Below the pieces are notes generated by a model, which made no database searches, was not told the origin of the DNA, and saw nothing but the letters and a program-made list of their open reading frames with translations. From positions 1-24,446 of the forward strand of contig CAKZIN010000012.1 in NCBI GenBank assembly GCA_936933955.1: 24,446 bases of DNA. The letters are read 5' to 3'. Within the stretch, counting starts at the first letter, position 1. The number at the start of each line of letters is the position of its first letter. Positions 15,381-22,566 of the stretch are shown here, one piece after another. The position numbers were made by a program, and so were the translations under genes. This DNA is from an uncultured Sphingopyxis sp. Its GTDB lineage: Bacteria; Pseudomonadota; Alphaproteobacteria; Sphingomonadales; Sphingomonadaceae.

Positions 15381-16321
15381 CAGTAGCCGAGCGTCAGGTC
15401 GACCCGCGGCGCGACCGGCTCGCCCCGCTGCCAACGCGCGAGATTGTCGAGGAAGCGCGCCGCCGACCGCTCGAACATGCGGGTCTGCGATCGGCCCGAA
15501 AGGTGCATCGACAGGTGGACGCCCGGCATCGCCCACAGCGGATCGTCCGCGGGGAGCGGTTCGGGGTCGGTGACGTCGAGCCACGCCCCCGCGAGCCGCT
15601 TTTCCGCCAGCGCCTGGCTCAGCGCGGTCTGGTCGACGACGCTCCCCCGCGCGATGTTGATGAGGTGCGCGCTCGGCGGCAGCGCGGCGAGTTCCTCCGC
15701 GCCGACCATGCGCTCGGTGTCCGCGGTGGCGGGGACCGCGAGGATCAGCCAGTCGGTGTGCGCAAGCCGCGCGCGCCAGTCATCGGGGCCGATCTCCCCC
15801 GGCGCGGCGGGGGAGCGGCGCACGCTGGTGACCTCCACCTCGAATGCGGCGAGGCGGTCGCGCACCAGCGACCCGATCGCGCCCGCGCCGAGGATCAGCG
15901 CGCGGCTGCCCGCGAGCTCGATCTTGCCAGGCGCGTCGAGCAGCCATTGGCGCGCGTCCTGCGCCCGCGCGACGTCGCGATAGCCCTTGGCCATCACCAG
16001 CATCGCCATGACGACATATTCGGCGATGGTCAGCGCGTTGATGCCCGCGCCGTTGGTGACGACCGTCCCCCGCTCGCGCAGCAGATCGAGCGGCATCCCG
16101 TCGACCCCGGCGTAGATGCTGTTGAGCCAGCGGAGCCGCGTGGCGCGCGCGATCACCTCCGCCATGTCGGCCTTGTCGTACATGTCGAACCAGCCAATCT
16201 GCGCCTCCGGCGCGAGCGCGATCGCCTCCTCCTTCGACGCGAACCAGCGCGCGTCGATGCCGTCGGGCAGTCGCCCTTCGAGGAGCGGACGGATCAGCGC
16301 GGAGAGCACGGCGATGGTCAT
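15380..16321 (-). CDS. D-isomer-specific 2-hydroxyacid dehydrogenase
   Basis: This 313-aa NAD(P)-dependent oxidoreductase reduces 2-keto acids to D-2-hydroxyacids or the reverse. The Rossmann motif appears as LILGAGAIGSLV (GxGxxG). The catalytic Arg is in NIARGSVVD, Glu in VTDPEPLP and His in LSMHLSGRS. The shortened N-terminal domain and the PLPADDPLW segment suggest the glyoxylate/hydroxypyruvate reductase-like branch. Start ATG 16321 (MTIAVLSALIRP) fits family length; the frame continues upstream into a palindromic repeat and is not needed. It is coupled to the MBL-fold hydrolase behind it. The physiological substrate is not evident. Confidence 0.88.
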   Translation of the reverse strand: MTIAVLSALIRPLLEGRLPDGIDARWFASKEEAIALAPEAQIGWFDMYDKADMAEVIARATRLRWLNSIYAGVDGMPLDLLRERGTVVTNGAGINALTIAEYVVMAMLVMAKGYRDVARAQDARQWLLDAPGKIELAGSRALILGAGAIGSLVRDRLAAFEVEVTSVRRSPAAPGEIGPDDWRARLAHTDWLILAVPATADTERMVGAEELAALPPSAHLINIARGSVVDQTALSQALAEKRLAGAWLDVTDPEPLPADDPLWAMPGVHLSMHLSGRSQTRMFERSAARFLDNLARWQRGEPVAPRVDLTLGY

Positions 16322-16343
16322 CGCGGCGGCATAGCACGCTCCC

Positions 16344-16408
16344 CCGCCATTGCGAGCGGCACCCGCGCCGTTCGGAGACGGATGGCTGCGCAGCGCTCGC
16401 AATGACGG
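16344..16408. repeat. Inverted repeat with 14-nt arms (family D)
   Basis: CCGCCATTGCGAGC (16344-16357) and GCTCGCAATGACGG (16395-16408) are reverse complements with one mismatch and a 37-nt loop. It fills the short gap between the cysS stop and the dehydrogenase start. The arm sequence CATTGCGAGC is typical of dispersed intergenic palindromes in related bacteria. Confidence 0.75.
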
Positions 16409-16432
16409 AGCGGGCGCGGCGGGCGGCGAAAC

Positions 16433-17869
16433 TCAGTCGAGCCGCCACTCCCAGCCGAGCGGGTCGCCGTCCATCGCCTCCACCCCCGCCGCCGCGAGTT
16501 CGTCGCGGATGCGGTCGGAGGTGGCGAAGTCCTTGGCGGCGCGGGCTTCGCGGCGCCGGGCAAGCTGCGCGTCGATCTCCGCCTCGATGATGCGCGCATT
16601 CGCAGGCGCCACGCGCAGTTCGGCGCGGCTGAGCGTCGCCAGCCCCAGCCCCAGCACCTCATCGAACCGGTCGAGCAGCGCCAGCTTCGCGGCAGGCGCG
16701 ACGCCCTTCACGGTCAGCGCCGCCTCGAGCGAGGTCAGCGCCACCGCGGTGTTGAGGTCGTCGGCGATGGCGGCATCGAACTCCGCCGCGAGTTGCTCGA
16801 GCCGAGGATGCTCGTTGGCGCCCTTGGCCTCCGCATCGCGCAGCTTCTCGACCGCCATCACCAGCCGCTTCAGCCGCGTCAGCGCCGCGCCCAGCCCCTC
16901 CCAGCTGAACTCCAGCTCGCTGCGGTAGTGCGCCTGGAGGCACAGCATGCGGTAGGCGAGGGGGTGGTAGCCGCGGTCGACCAGCGTCTGCAGCGTCAGG
17001 AAATCGCCGCTCGACTTCGACATCTTGCCGCGCCGGTCGATCAGGAAATTATTGTGCATCCAGATCGACGCGCCGCTCTCCGCGCAGTCGCCATGCGCTT
17101 GATTTTGGGCGATTTCGTTGGGGTGGTGAATCTCCCGATGGTCGATGCCGCCGGTGTGGATGTCGAACGGGTGGCCGAGCAGCGCCGCGCTCATCACGCT
17201 GCATTCGATATGCCAGCCCGGCGCCCCGCGGCCCCAGGGTGAGTCCCACTCCATCTGCCGCGTTTCGCCCGCCGGAGTCGTCCGCCACAGCGCGAAGTCG
17301 GCGGCGTGCCGCTTGCCCGCTACCTCCTCGATACGACCCTCTCCGTCGAGTTCGTCGGTGCCCGCGCGGGCGAGGCGGCCATAGTCGGGGACGCTCGCCG
17401 TATCGAAATAGAGTCCCTGCGGCAGGCGGTAGGCGTGGCCGGCCTGCTCCATCGCCGCCGCCCAGTCGATCATCCCCGCGACATGATCGGTCGCGCGCGG
17501 ATGTTCGAGCGGGCGGATGTTCAGCCGGGCGAGGTCCGCCTCGAACAGCTGTGTATAGTGCGCGGCGATGTCCCAGGCGGAGCGGCCCGATGCGTTCGCC
17601 GCGCGCTCCATCTTGTCGTCGCCCGCGTCGGCATCGCTGGTAAGGTGGCCGACGTCGGTGATGTTGACCACATGCCGCAGCCGGTAGCCAAAGTGCGTCA
17701 GCGCGCGCCCCAGCGTGTCGGCGAACAGATACGCGCGCATGTTGCCGACATGCTGCTGCGCATAGACCGTCGGCCCGCAACTGTAGACGCGCGCCTCCCC
17801 CTCCCGCAGCGGCTCGAAGCGGCGCAGCGAGCGGGTCAGGCTGTCGTAGAGGTTGAGGTCGCTGGTCAT
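16433..17869 (-). CDS. cysS: Cysteine--tRNA ligase
   Basis: This 478-aa class I aminoacyl-tRNA synthetase charges tRNA-Cys. It has the HIGH-type motif PTVYAQQHVGN (HVGN, about 40-43) and KMSKSSG. The active-site zinc ligands are Cys31 in YSCGPTVY, Cys in HIECSVMS and His/Glu in GIDHREIHHPNE. The anticodon-binding DALR-like region follows (DDLNTAVALTSLEAAL), and the C-terminus contains ARAAKDFATSDRIRDELAAAG. Start ATG 17869 (MTSDLNLYDSLTR) gives normal length; no strong ribosome binding site is visible. It diverges from the zeta-subunit gene with about 100 bp between starts. Confidence 0.96.
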   Translation of the reverse strand: MTSDLNLYDSLTRSLRRFEPLREGEARVYSCGPTVYAQQHVGNMRAYLFADTLGRALTHFGYRLRHVVNITDVGHLTSDADAGDDKMERAANASGRSAWDIAAHYTQLFEADLARLNIRPLEHPRATDHVAGMIDWAAAMEQAGHAYRLPQGLYFDTASVPDYGRLARAGTDELDGEGRIEEVAGKRHAADFALWRTTPAGETRQMEWDSPWGRGAPGWHIECSVMSAALLGHPFDIHTGGIDHREIHHPNEIAQNQAHGDCAESGASIWMHNNFLIDRRGKMSKSSGDFLTLQTLVDRGYHPLAYRMLCLQAHYRSELEFSWEGLGAALTRLKRLVMAVEKLRDAEAKGANEHPRLEQLAAEFDAAIADDLNTAVALTSLEAALTVKGVAPAAKLALLDRFDEVLGLGLATLSRAELRVAPANARIIEAEIDAQLARRREARAAKDFATSDRIRDELAAAGVEAMDGDPLGWEWRLD

Positions 17870-17973
17870 GGTGCGGCCCTGCCCTAACCCCCGCGAAAGC
17901 AGCGTCAACGCCGTTGCAGCGCTGACCCCGCGCGCCTACATCGGCGACGAAGCCCAGGGGAGCGAGTTCACCG

Positions 17974-18297
17974 ATGACCGATTTCGCCGATCGCGAACGC
18001 GCGTTCGAAACCAAGTTCGCCCGCGACGAGGAAATGCAGTTCCGCGTCGTCGCCCGTCGCAACAAGCTGCTCGGTGCATGGGCGGCGGAGCGGATGAAGC
18101 TCACCCCGGAAGAGGCCGACGCCTACGCCAAGTCCGTCATCCGCGCCGATTTCGAGGAAGCCGGGGACGAAGACGTGATCCGCAAGCTCGTCGGCGATCT
18201 CACCGCAGCAGGCTGTGAGACCGGCGAGGCGGAGGTGCGCGAGGCGCTCGATCGCTGCTCGGTCGATGCGCGCCGCCAGCTGATGAGCGAAGGCTGA
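17974..18297 (+). CDS. F1F0-ATPase inhibitor subunit zeta (DUF1476)
   Basis: This 107-aa helical protein is the alphaproteobacterial zeta subunit, which binds F1 through its N-terminus and blocks ATP hydrolysis in the wrong direction. The N-terminal MTDFADRERAFETKFARDEE is the inhibitory segment typical of the family. FRVVARRNKLLGAWAAERM and the long helical EEAGDEDVIRKLVGDL region match DUF1476. AGGGGAG lies about 12 nt upstream of ATG 17974. It begins a plus-strand run with bolA and grxD. ATP synthase genes are not in the window, as is usual for zeta. Confidence 0.9.
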   Translation: MTDFADRERAFETKFARDEEMQFRVVARRNKLLGAWAAERMKLTPEEADAYAKSVIRADFEEAGDEDVIRKLVGDLTAAGCETGEAEVREALDRCSVDARRQLMSEG

Positions 18298-18312
18298 GCG
18301 GGCGCCAGCGTC

Positions 18313-18549
18313 ATGCCGATGCACGCCGATGACATCGCCGCGCTGATCGAGGGCGCTTTGCCCGGCGCGGTGGTGACCATCACCGACCTCGCTGGCGACG
18401 GCGACCATTATGCCGCGCACGTCGTGGCCGAACAGTTCCGCGGAATGAGCCGCGTCGCGCAGCAGCGCGCGGTCTACGCCGCGCTCGGTGGGCGCATGGG
18501 CGGCGAACTCCACGCGCTCCAGCTGACCACCGCGGTACCAGCCGCTTAG
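18313..18549 (+). CDS. BolA family protein
   Basis: This 78-aa protein of the BolA family has a class-II KH-like fold and pairs with CGFS glutaredoxins to hold a shared [2Fe-2S] cluster for iron signalling or trafficking. Visible features are ADDIAALIEGALPGAVVTITDLAGDGDHYAAHVV, where the His is a candidate cluster ligand, the FRGMSRVAQQRAVYAAL helix and the short final LHALQLTT strand, all characteristic of the BolA/IbaG type. ATG 18313 and ATG 18319 are both possible starts. It lies 15 nt behind the zeta gene and 29 nt before grxD, an arrangement that supports pairing with that glutaredoxin. Confidence 0.88.
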   Translation: MPMHADDIAALIEGALPGAVVTITDLAGDGDHYAAHVVAEQFRGMSRVAQQRAVYAALGGRMGGELHALQLTTAVPAA

Positions 18550-18578
18550 TTTCCCCTCCCCCCCTCGGAGCCATCGCC

Positions 18579-18908
18579 ATGACCGACCCCACCACCGACG
18601 TTCAGACCCGCATCGGCGACCTCGTCCGCGACAATCGCGTGCTGCTGTTCATGAAGGGCACACCGCTGTTCCCGCAGTGCGGCTTCTCGAGCCGCGCGGT
18701 CGCGATCCTCGAGCGGCATGGCGTGGAATATGGCAGCGTCGACGTGTTGCAGGACGCCGAAATCCGCCAAGGCATCAAAAGCTTCAGCGACTGGCCGACG
18801 ATCCCGCAGCTCTACGTCGATGGCGAATTCGTCGGCGGCTCCGACATCATGATGGAGATGGAGCAGGCGGGCGAACTCGGCCCACTGCTGCGCCCCGCCG
18901 CCGCATAA
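18579..18908 (+). CDS. grxD: Monothiol glutaredoxin, CGFS type (Grx4)
   Basis: This 109-aa monothiol glutaredoxin binds a [2Fe-2S] cluster as a dimer or with BolA and delivers it to client proteins. The active site is FMKGTPLFPQCGFSSRA with Cys34 in CGFS. SFSDWPTIPQLYVDGEFVGGSDI holds the glutathione-binding TIPQ cis-proline and GG motifs. CGGAG lies 8 nt upstream of ATG 18579. Adjacent bolA strongly suggests a BolA-Grx4 partnership. The gene is followed by a perfect 13-bp hairpin at 18963. Confidence 0.95.
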   Translation: MTDPTTDVQTRIGDLVRDNRVLLFMKGTPLFPQCGFSSRAVAILERHGVEYGSVDVLQDAEIRQGIKSFSDWPTIPQLYVDGEFVGGSDIMMEMEQAGELGPLLRPAAA

Positions 18909-18962
18909 CGCTATTGCGCCTGCGGTCCGGCGCGAGCTCTGTGCTGTGATGGAGAACCGGGT

Positions 18963-19005
18963 GAAGCGGGCTGGCGACAGGGACCAGCCAATGCCAGCCC
19001 GCTTC
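18963..19005. terminator. Perfect 13-bp hairpin downstream of grxD
   Basis: GAAGCGGGCTGGC (18963-18975) and GCCAGCCCGCTTC (18993-19005) are exact reverse complements around a 17-nt loop. The hairpin could end the zeta-bolA-grxD transcript, although no T-tract follows. It would also form in a transcript read leftward from the sigma-54-like site at 19045-19059. Confidence 0.55.
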
Positions 19006-19044
19006 GGATCGGGGTGAGCTCCCCAGGGGTTCGTTTCCTACTTT

Positions 19045-19059
19045 GCACGGAACGTGCCA
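19045..19059 (-). promoter_or_regulatory. Sigma-54-like promoter sequence, reading leftward
   Basis: On the minus strand the sequence is TGGCACGTTCCGTGC. It matches the -24/-12 consensus TGGCACG-N4-TTGC at every fixed base except one, with exact spacing. Transcription would start near 19034 and run toward the hairpin at 18963-19005 and antisense to the end of grxD, without an evident protein gene. The site is also a small palindrome (GCACG-GAA-CGTGC), so chance or another role is possible. Whether this organism has RpoN is unknown from the window. Confidence 0.35.
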
Positions 19060-19166
19060 AGTTTCAGGGATCGCCGTAAACCGCCATTCCTGGGCGAAGG
19101 CAGCGGCCTCACGTAAGAAGAGCTGTAAAAATTCCCGACGCTTTTGACGGTCGAGCTTCAGCAACC

Positions 19167-19233
19167 TCCCCTCCCCCTGTGGGGAGGGGTAGGGGTGGGG
19201 GCCCGCTCGCCTCTGCGAGCGGAAGAGATTCGG
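19167..19233. repeat. Half copy of family A palindrome
   Basis: It contains the hairpin CCTCCCC-CTGT-GGGGAGG, then the GGGGTAGGGGTGGGGG tract and GCTCGCCTCTGCGAGC, the same order as the left half of the complete copy at 23659-23809. The right half is missing. Confidence 0.75.
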
Positions 19234-19326
19234 TCTCCGAAACAGTCGCGACCCACCCGGCCAAAACCGACGCATTTCCCGCGTTTTTGGTGTGAACTTA
19301 GTGTGAACTTCCAAGCGACGGAGGGC

Positions 19327-19351
19327 CGTCATGGGAGTAAATCCCATGACG
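19327..19351. repeat. Perfect 10-bp hairpin
   Basis: CGTCATGGGA and TCCCATGACG flank the 5-nt loop GTAAA. It lies about 80 bp beyond the putA stop and could serve as a terminator for leftward transcription, but is not followed by a T-run in either direction. Confidence 0.6.
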
Positions 19352-19383
19352 TCGGACGGGTTCGCTGCGCGACCCGCCGGCCG

Positions 19384-19439
19384 GCGCTGACGATCGCTGC
19401 CGACCGGCAGATAGCTTCGCTATCTGCCTTCGTCAGCGC
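19384..19439. terminator. Nested palindrome overlapping the putA stop codon
   Basis: The inner arms GGCAGATAGC and GCTATCTGCC (19406-19428, loop TTC) sit inside outer arms GCGCTGACGA (19384-19393) and TCGTCAGCGC (19430-19439). The outer right arm includes the putA stop (19433-19435). It would form a long two-part stem in the putA mRNA and may end or protect that transcript. Confidence 0.55.
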
Positions 19440-22400
19440 GTCATCAGGGCGGCGTTTCCTCCGGCGGCGGTGATGTCGACCGATACGGTCTTTTCGTCCG
19501 CGAACCTTGGGAGGTAGTGTGGCCCGCCCGCCTTCGGCCCGGTGCCGGAGAGGCCACGCCCGCCGAAGGGTTGCACCCCGACTACCGCGCCGATCTGGTT
19601 GCGGTTGACGTAGACGTTGCCCACCCGCACCCGCGCGGCGATGTGCGCTGCGACCGCGTCGATGCGGCTGTGGACGCCGAGCGTCAGCCCGTATCCGCTG
19701 CTATTGAGCCCGTCGATCACCGCGTCGATCTCTTCCGCCTTCCACGTCGCAACGTGCAGCACCGGGCCGAAAATCTCGCGCTTGAGGTCGGCGATGTCTT
19801 TGAGGCGGATGAGCGTCGGCGGCACGAAATAACCGCCCTCGACCGCGCCCCTGCGCGCCGCCTGGGTCAGCACACGGCCCTCGCCCCGCGCCTCCTCGAC
19901 ATAGGCAGCGATGGCGTCGCGCGCCTCATCGTCGATGATCGGACCGACGTCGGTGGCGAGGTTCGCGGGATCGCCGAGGGTGAGCTCGGCCATCGCGCCG
20001 GCGATCATCTCGATCATGCCGTCGGCGACGTCCTCCTGCACCAGCAGCAGGCGCAGCGCCGAACAGCGCTGACCCGCGCTCTGAAAGGCGGAGGCGACCG
20101 CATCGCGCGCCACCTGCTCGGGAAGCGCGGTCGAATCGACGATCATCGCGTTGATGCCGCCGGTTTCGGCGATCAGCGTGGCGATCGGGCCGTTGCGCGA
20201 TGCAAGCGTGCGGTTGATCGCCTGCGCCACCGCGGTCGAGCCGGTGAAGGCGACGCCGGCAATCTCCTCCCGCGCGACCAGCGGCGCGCCGACCTGCTCG
20301 CCGTCGCCGGGGAGGAGGTGGAGCAGCTCCACCGGCACGCCCGCGCGATGCAGCAGCTCGACCGCTGCGGCGGCGATCAGCGGAGTCTGCTCGGCAGGCT
20401 TGGCGAGCACGGCATTGCCCGCCGCCAGCGCCGCCGACACCTGCCCGAGGAAGATCGCCAGCGGGAAGTTCCAGGGCGAGATACAGACGAACAGCCCCTT
20501 CCCCTCGAGCAGCAGCGTGTTGCGCTCGCCGGTTGGTCCGGGAAGGAGGTCGGGCCGCGCGAAGTGGCGGCGCGCTTCTCGCGCGTAATAGCGCAGGAAA
20601 TCGACCGCCTCACGCACCTCGGCGATGGCGTCGGCGAGCGTCTTGCCCGCCTCGTCGGTGCACAGCGCGAGGAAGGTCGCCTCCTCCGCTTCGAGCATGT
20701 CGGCGGCGCGTTCGAGCCGTTCGGCGCGGAAGTCGCCCCCGGCGAGGCTCCAGTCGGGCTGCGCGGCAAGGCTCGCGCGCACCGCGGCGTCGATTGCCGC
20801 GGCGTCGGCGGAGATGACGTCGCCGACACGCTCCCCCGTGGCGGGGTTGCGCACCACCTCGCGCACGCCGTCGCGCCGCTCGCCGGCGACGATGGGCTGC
20901 GCGATGCGAGGTTTGGTGCGCGCTTGCGCCATTGCCGCCGCCAGCGCTTCGGGCACACAAGGCTCACCAAGGTCGTGCCCGCGACTGTTGCGACGGTCGG
21001 CATAGAGGGTGAGCCCGGTGGCAATCGGCTGGCTCGCGGGCGAAGGCGCCTGACGCGGGTCGATCGCCAGCATCTCCACCGTCACGTCAGGATCGGAAAA
21101 CTGGTGCACGAAGCTCGAGTTCGCGCCGTTCTCGAGCAGCCGCCGCACGAGATAGGCGAGGAGGTCGCGGTGCGTGCCGACGGGCGCGTAAACGCGCACC
21201 GGGCGCTTGGGCGGCGCGATCTCGGCCAGCGCATCGTGCGCGCCTTCGCCCATGCCGTGCAGGCGTTGCAGCTCATAATCCGCGCCGTCGAACAGCTCGG
21301 CGATATAGGCGACGGTCATCGCGTTGTGCGTCGCGAAGGCGGGGTAGATGACGTCGTTCATCCCCCGCAGCGCCTGCGCGCACGCCATGTAGCTGAGGTC
21401 GGTGTGGAGCTTTTCGGTGAACACCGGAAAGCCCGCCAGCCCCATGACCTGCGCGCGCTTGATCTCGCTGTCCCAATAGGCGCCCTTGACCAGCCGCAGT
21501 GCGAGCTTGACCCCGCGCGCACGGGCAAGCGCGCCGACCCATTCGACCACCGCCGCCCCGCGCTTTTGATAGGCCTGGACGACAATGCCGAGCCCCGGCC
21601 AGCCGTCAGCGACCCCGGCGTCGACCAGCGCTTCGATGATGTCGAGATGCGGTTCGAGCCGGTCGCTTTCCTCCGCGTCGATCATCAGCGGGACGTTCGC
21701 CGCGCGCGCCGCCTGTGCGAGCTCCAGCACCACCGGCGTCAGTTCGTCGCGGCGGCGGTCGGGCTGGAGATATTCGTAGCGCGGGTGGAGCGCGGAGAGC
21801 TTGATCGAAATGCCGTGATTGGCGTGCGGGTCGCCGGGCTTTGCTTCACGACCCAAAGCGGCGATGGCGTCGGCATAGCTGCGGGCGTAGCGCGCGGCGT
21901 CCTCCGCGGTCCGCGCCGCCTCCCCCAGCATGTCGAAGCTGGCGAGTTCATTGGGTTCGCGATTGGCGCGACGGATGGCTGCCTCGATCGTCTCCCCCAT
22001 GACGAACTGCTGGCCGAGCAGCTTCATCGCCGCATAGGCCGCCTGGCGGATGACCGGCTCGCCCGAGCGGCGGATCATGCGCTTGAGGATCGAGGTGGGC
22101 GACGACGTGCTGCCGATCGCGTCCAGCAGCAGCGTCGCCGACCCGAGGCTGAGGCCATAGGCGGAAAGGTCGACCAGCCACGACCCCGACGCGCCCTCCC
22201 CCGTCCAGTGGCGCCCCGCGATCTTGTCGCGGATCAGCGCGTTGGCGGTGTCGCTGTCGGGCACGCGTAGCAGCGCTTCGGCGAGGCACATCAGCACCAC
22301 GCCTTCCTCGGTCGACAGGCGGTAGCGATTCATCAGCGAACCGACGAGGCTGTCGCGGCTCGCCGCCTGCTTGGCCCGCGCGATGATGCGCTTGCCGAGG

Positions 22401-22555
22401 TCGGTGACCGCGATCGGGTGCGGATCGGCATCGGCCAGCCGCGCGCGGAGCGACGTCACCACCGTCGCCTCGTCCGCCCTCGCCAGCGCGCGGATGGCGT
22501 CGCGCGACGGGCTGGCGGCGGAGGCGGGGGCGATCGAGCGGGCGGGGGCGTTCAC
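19433..22555 (-). CDS. putA: Bifunctional proline dehydrogenase / L-glutamate gamma-semialdehyde dehydrogenase
   Basis: This 1040-aa enzyme oxidises proline to glutamate in two steps: an FAD-dependent proline dehydrogenase barrel (about residues 150-490) and an NAD-dependent aldehyde dehydrogenase (about 540-1000). Proline dehydrogenase blocks include NHGISIKLSALHPRYEYLQ, RLVKGAYWDSEIKRAQ, FATHN and YAPVGTHRDLLAYLVRRLLENGANSSFVHQ. In the second domain ISPWNFPLAIFLGQ, FTGST, the base in ETGG (Glu797) and the catalytic Cys831 in SAGQRCSA are present. It lacks the ribbon-helix-helix DNA-binding domain of E. coli PutA, so self-repression is not expected. GTG 22555 is chosen because AAAGGA lies 7 nt upstream, overlapping the stop of the YeiH-type gene. 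Confidence 0.96.
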   Translation of the reverse strand: MNAPARSIAPASAASPSRDAIRALARADEATVVTSLRARLADADPHPIAVTDLGKRIIARAKQAASRDSLVGSLMNRYRLSTEEGVVLMCLAEALLRVPDSDTANALIRDKIAGRHWTGEGASGSWLVDLSAYGLSLGSATLLLDAIGSTSSPTSILKRMIRRSGEPVIRQAAYAAMKLLGQQFVMGETIEAAIRRANREPNELASFDMLGEAARTAEDAARYARSYADAIAALGREAKPGDPHANHGISIKLSALHPRYEYLQPDRRRDELTPVVLELAQAARAANVPLMIDAEESDRLEPHLDIIEALVDAGVADGWPGLGIVVQAYQKRGAAVVEWVGALARARGVKLALRLVKGAYWDSEIKRAQVMGLAGFPVFTEKLHTDLSYMACAQALRGMNDVIYPAFATHNAMTVAYIAELFDGADYELQRLHGMGEGAHDALAEIAPPKRPVRVYAPVGTHRDLLAYLVRRLLENGANSSFVHQFSDPDVTVEMLAIDPRQAPSPASQPIATGLTLYADRRNSRGHDLGEPCVPEALAAAMAQARTKPRIAQPIVAGERRDGVREVVRNPATGERVGDVISADAAAIDAAVRASLAAQPDWSLAGGDFRAERLERAADMLEAEEATFLALCTDEAGKTLADAIAEVREAVDFLRYYAREARRHFARPDLLPGPTGERNTLLLEGKGLFVCISPWNFPLAIFLGQVSAALAAGNAVLAKPAEQTPLIAAAAVELLHRAGVPVELLHLLPGDGEQVGAPLVAREEIAGVAFTGSTAVAQAINRTLASRNGPIATLIAETGGINAMIVDSTALPEQVARDAVASAFQSAGQRCSALRLLLVQEDVADGMIEMIAGAMAELTLGDPANLATDVGPIIDDEARDAIAAYVEEARGEGRVLTQAARRGAVEGGYFVPPTLIRLKDIADLKREIFGPVLHVATWKAEEIDAVIDGLNSSGYGLTLGVHSRIDAVAAHIAARVRVGNVYVNRNQIGAVVGVQPFGGRGLSGTGPKAGGPHYLPRFADEKTVSVDITAAGGNAALMTR

Positions 22556-22566
22556 CGGAGTTTCCT

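Larger units (their letters stand above)
18909..19432. other. 524-bp intergenic region with stacked structural elements, no supported gene
   Basis: No convincing coding sequence was found. From left to right it holds the 13-bp hairpin (18963-19005), the sigma-54-like site (19045-19059), a family A repeat (19167-19233), a tandem 10-mer GTGTGAACTT (19290-19310), a 10-bp hairpin (19327-19351) and a nested hairpin reaching into the putA stop (19384-19439). A minus-strand open frame across 18847-19347 is interrupted by the repeat and overlaps grxD; it is not supported. Confidence 0.6.

Noticed and set aside
18847..19347. 166-codon minus-strand frame in the grxD-putA gap, with a fairly protein-like stretch (AAAFAQEWRFTAIPETWHVP)
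   Set aside because: It runs through the family A repeat and into grxD, has no recognised domain and no good start; the hairpin and promoter-like elements explain the region better. A decayed gene fragment cannot be excluded.
19517..22270. 917-codon plus-strand open frame opposite putA
   Set aside because: It mirrors the putA codons in antisense, with no recognisable motif; putA has all its catalytic residues on the other strand.
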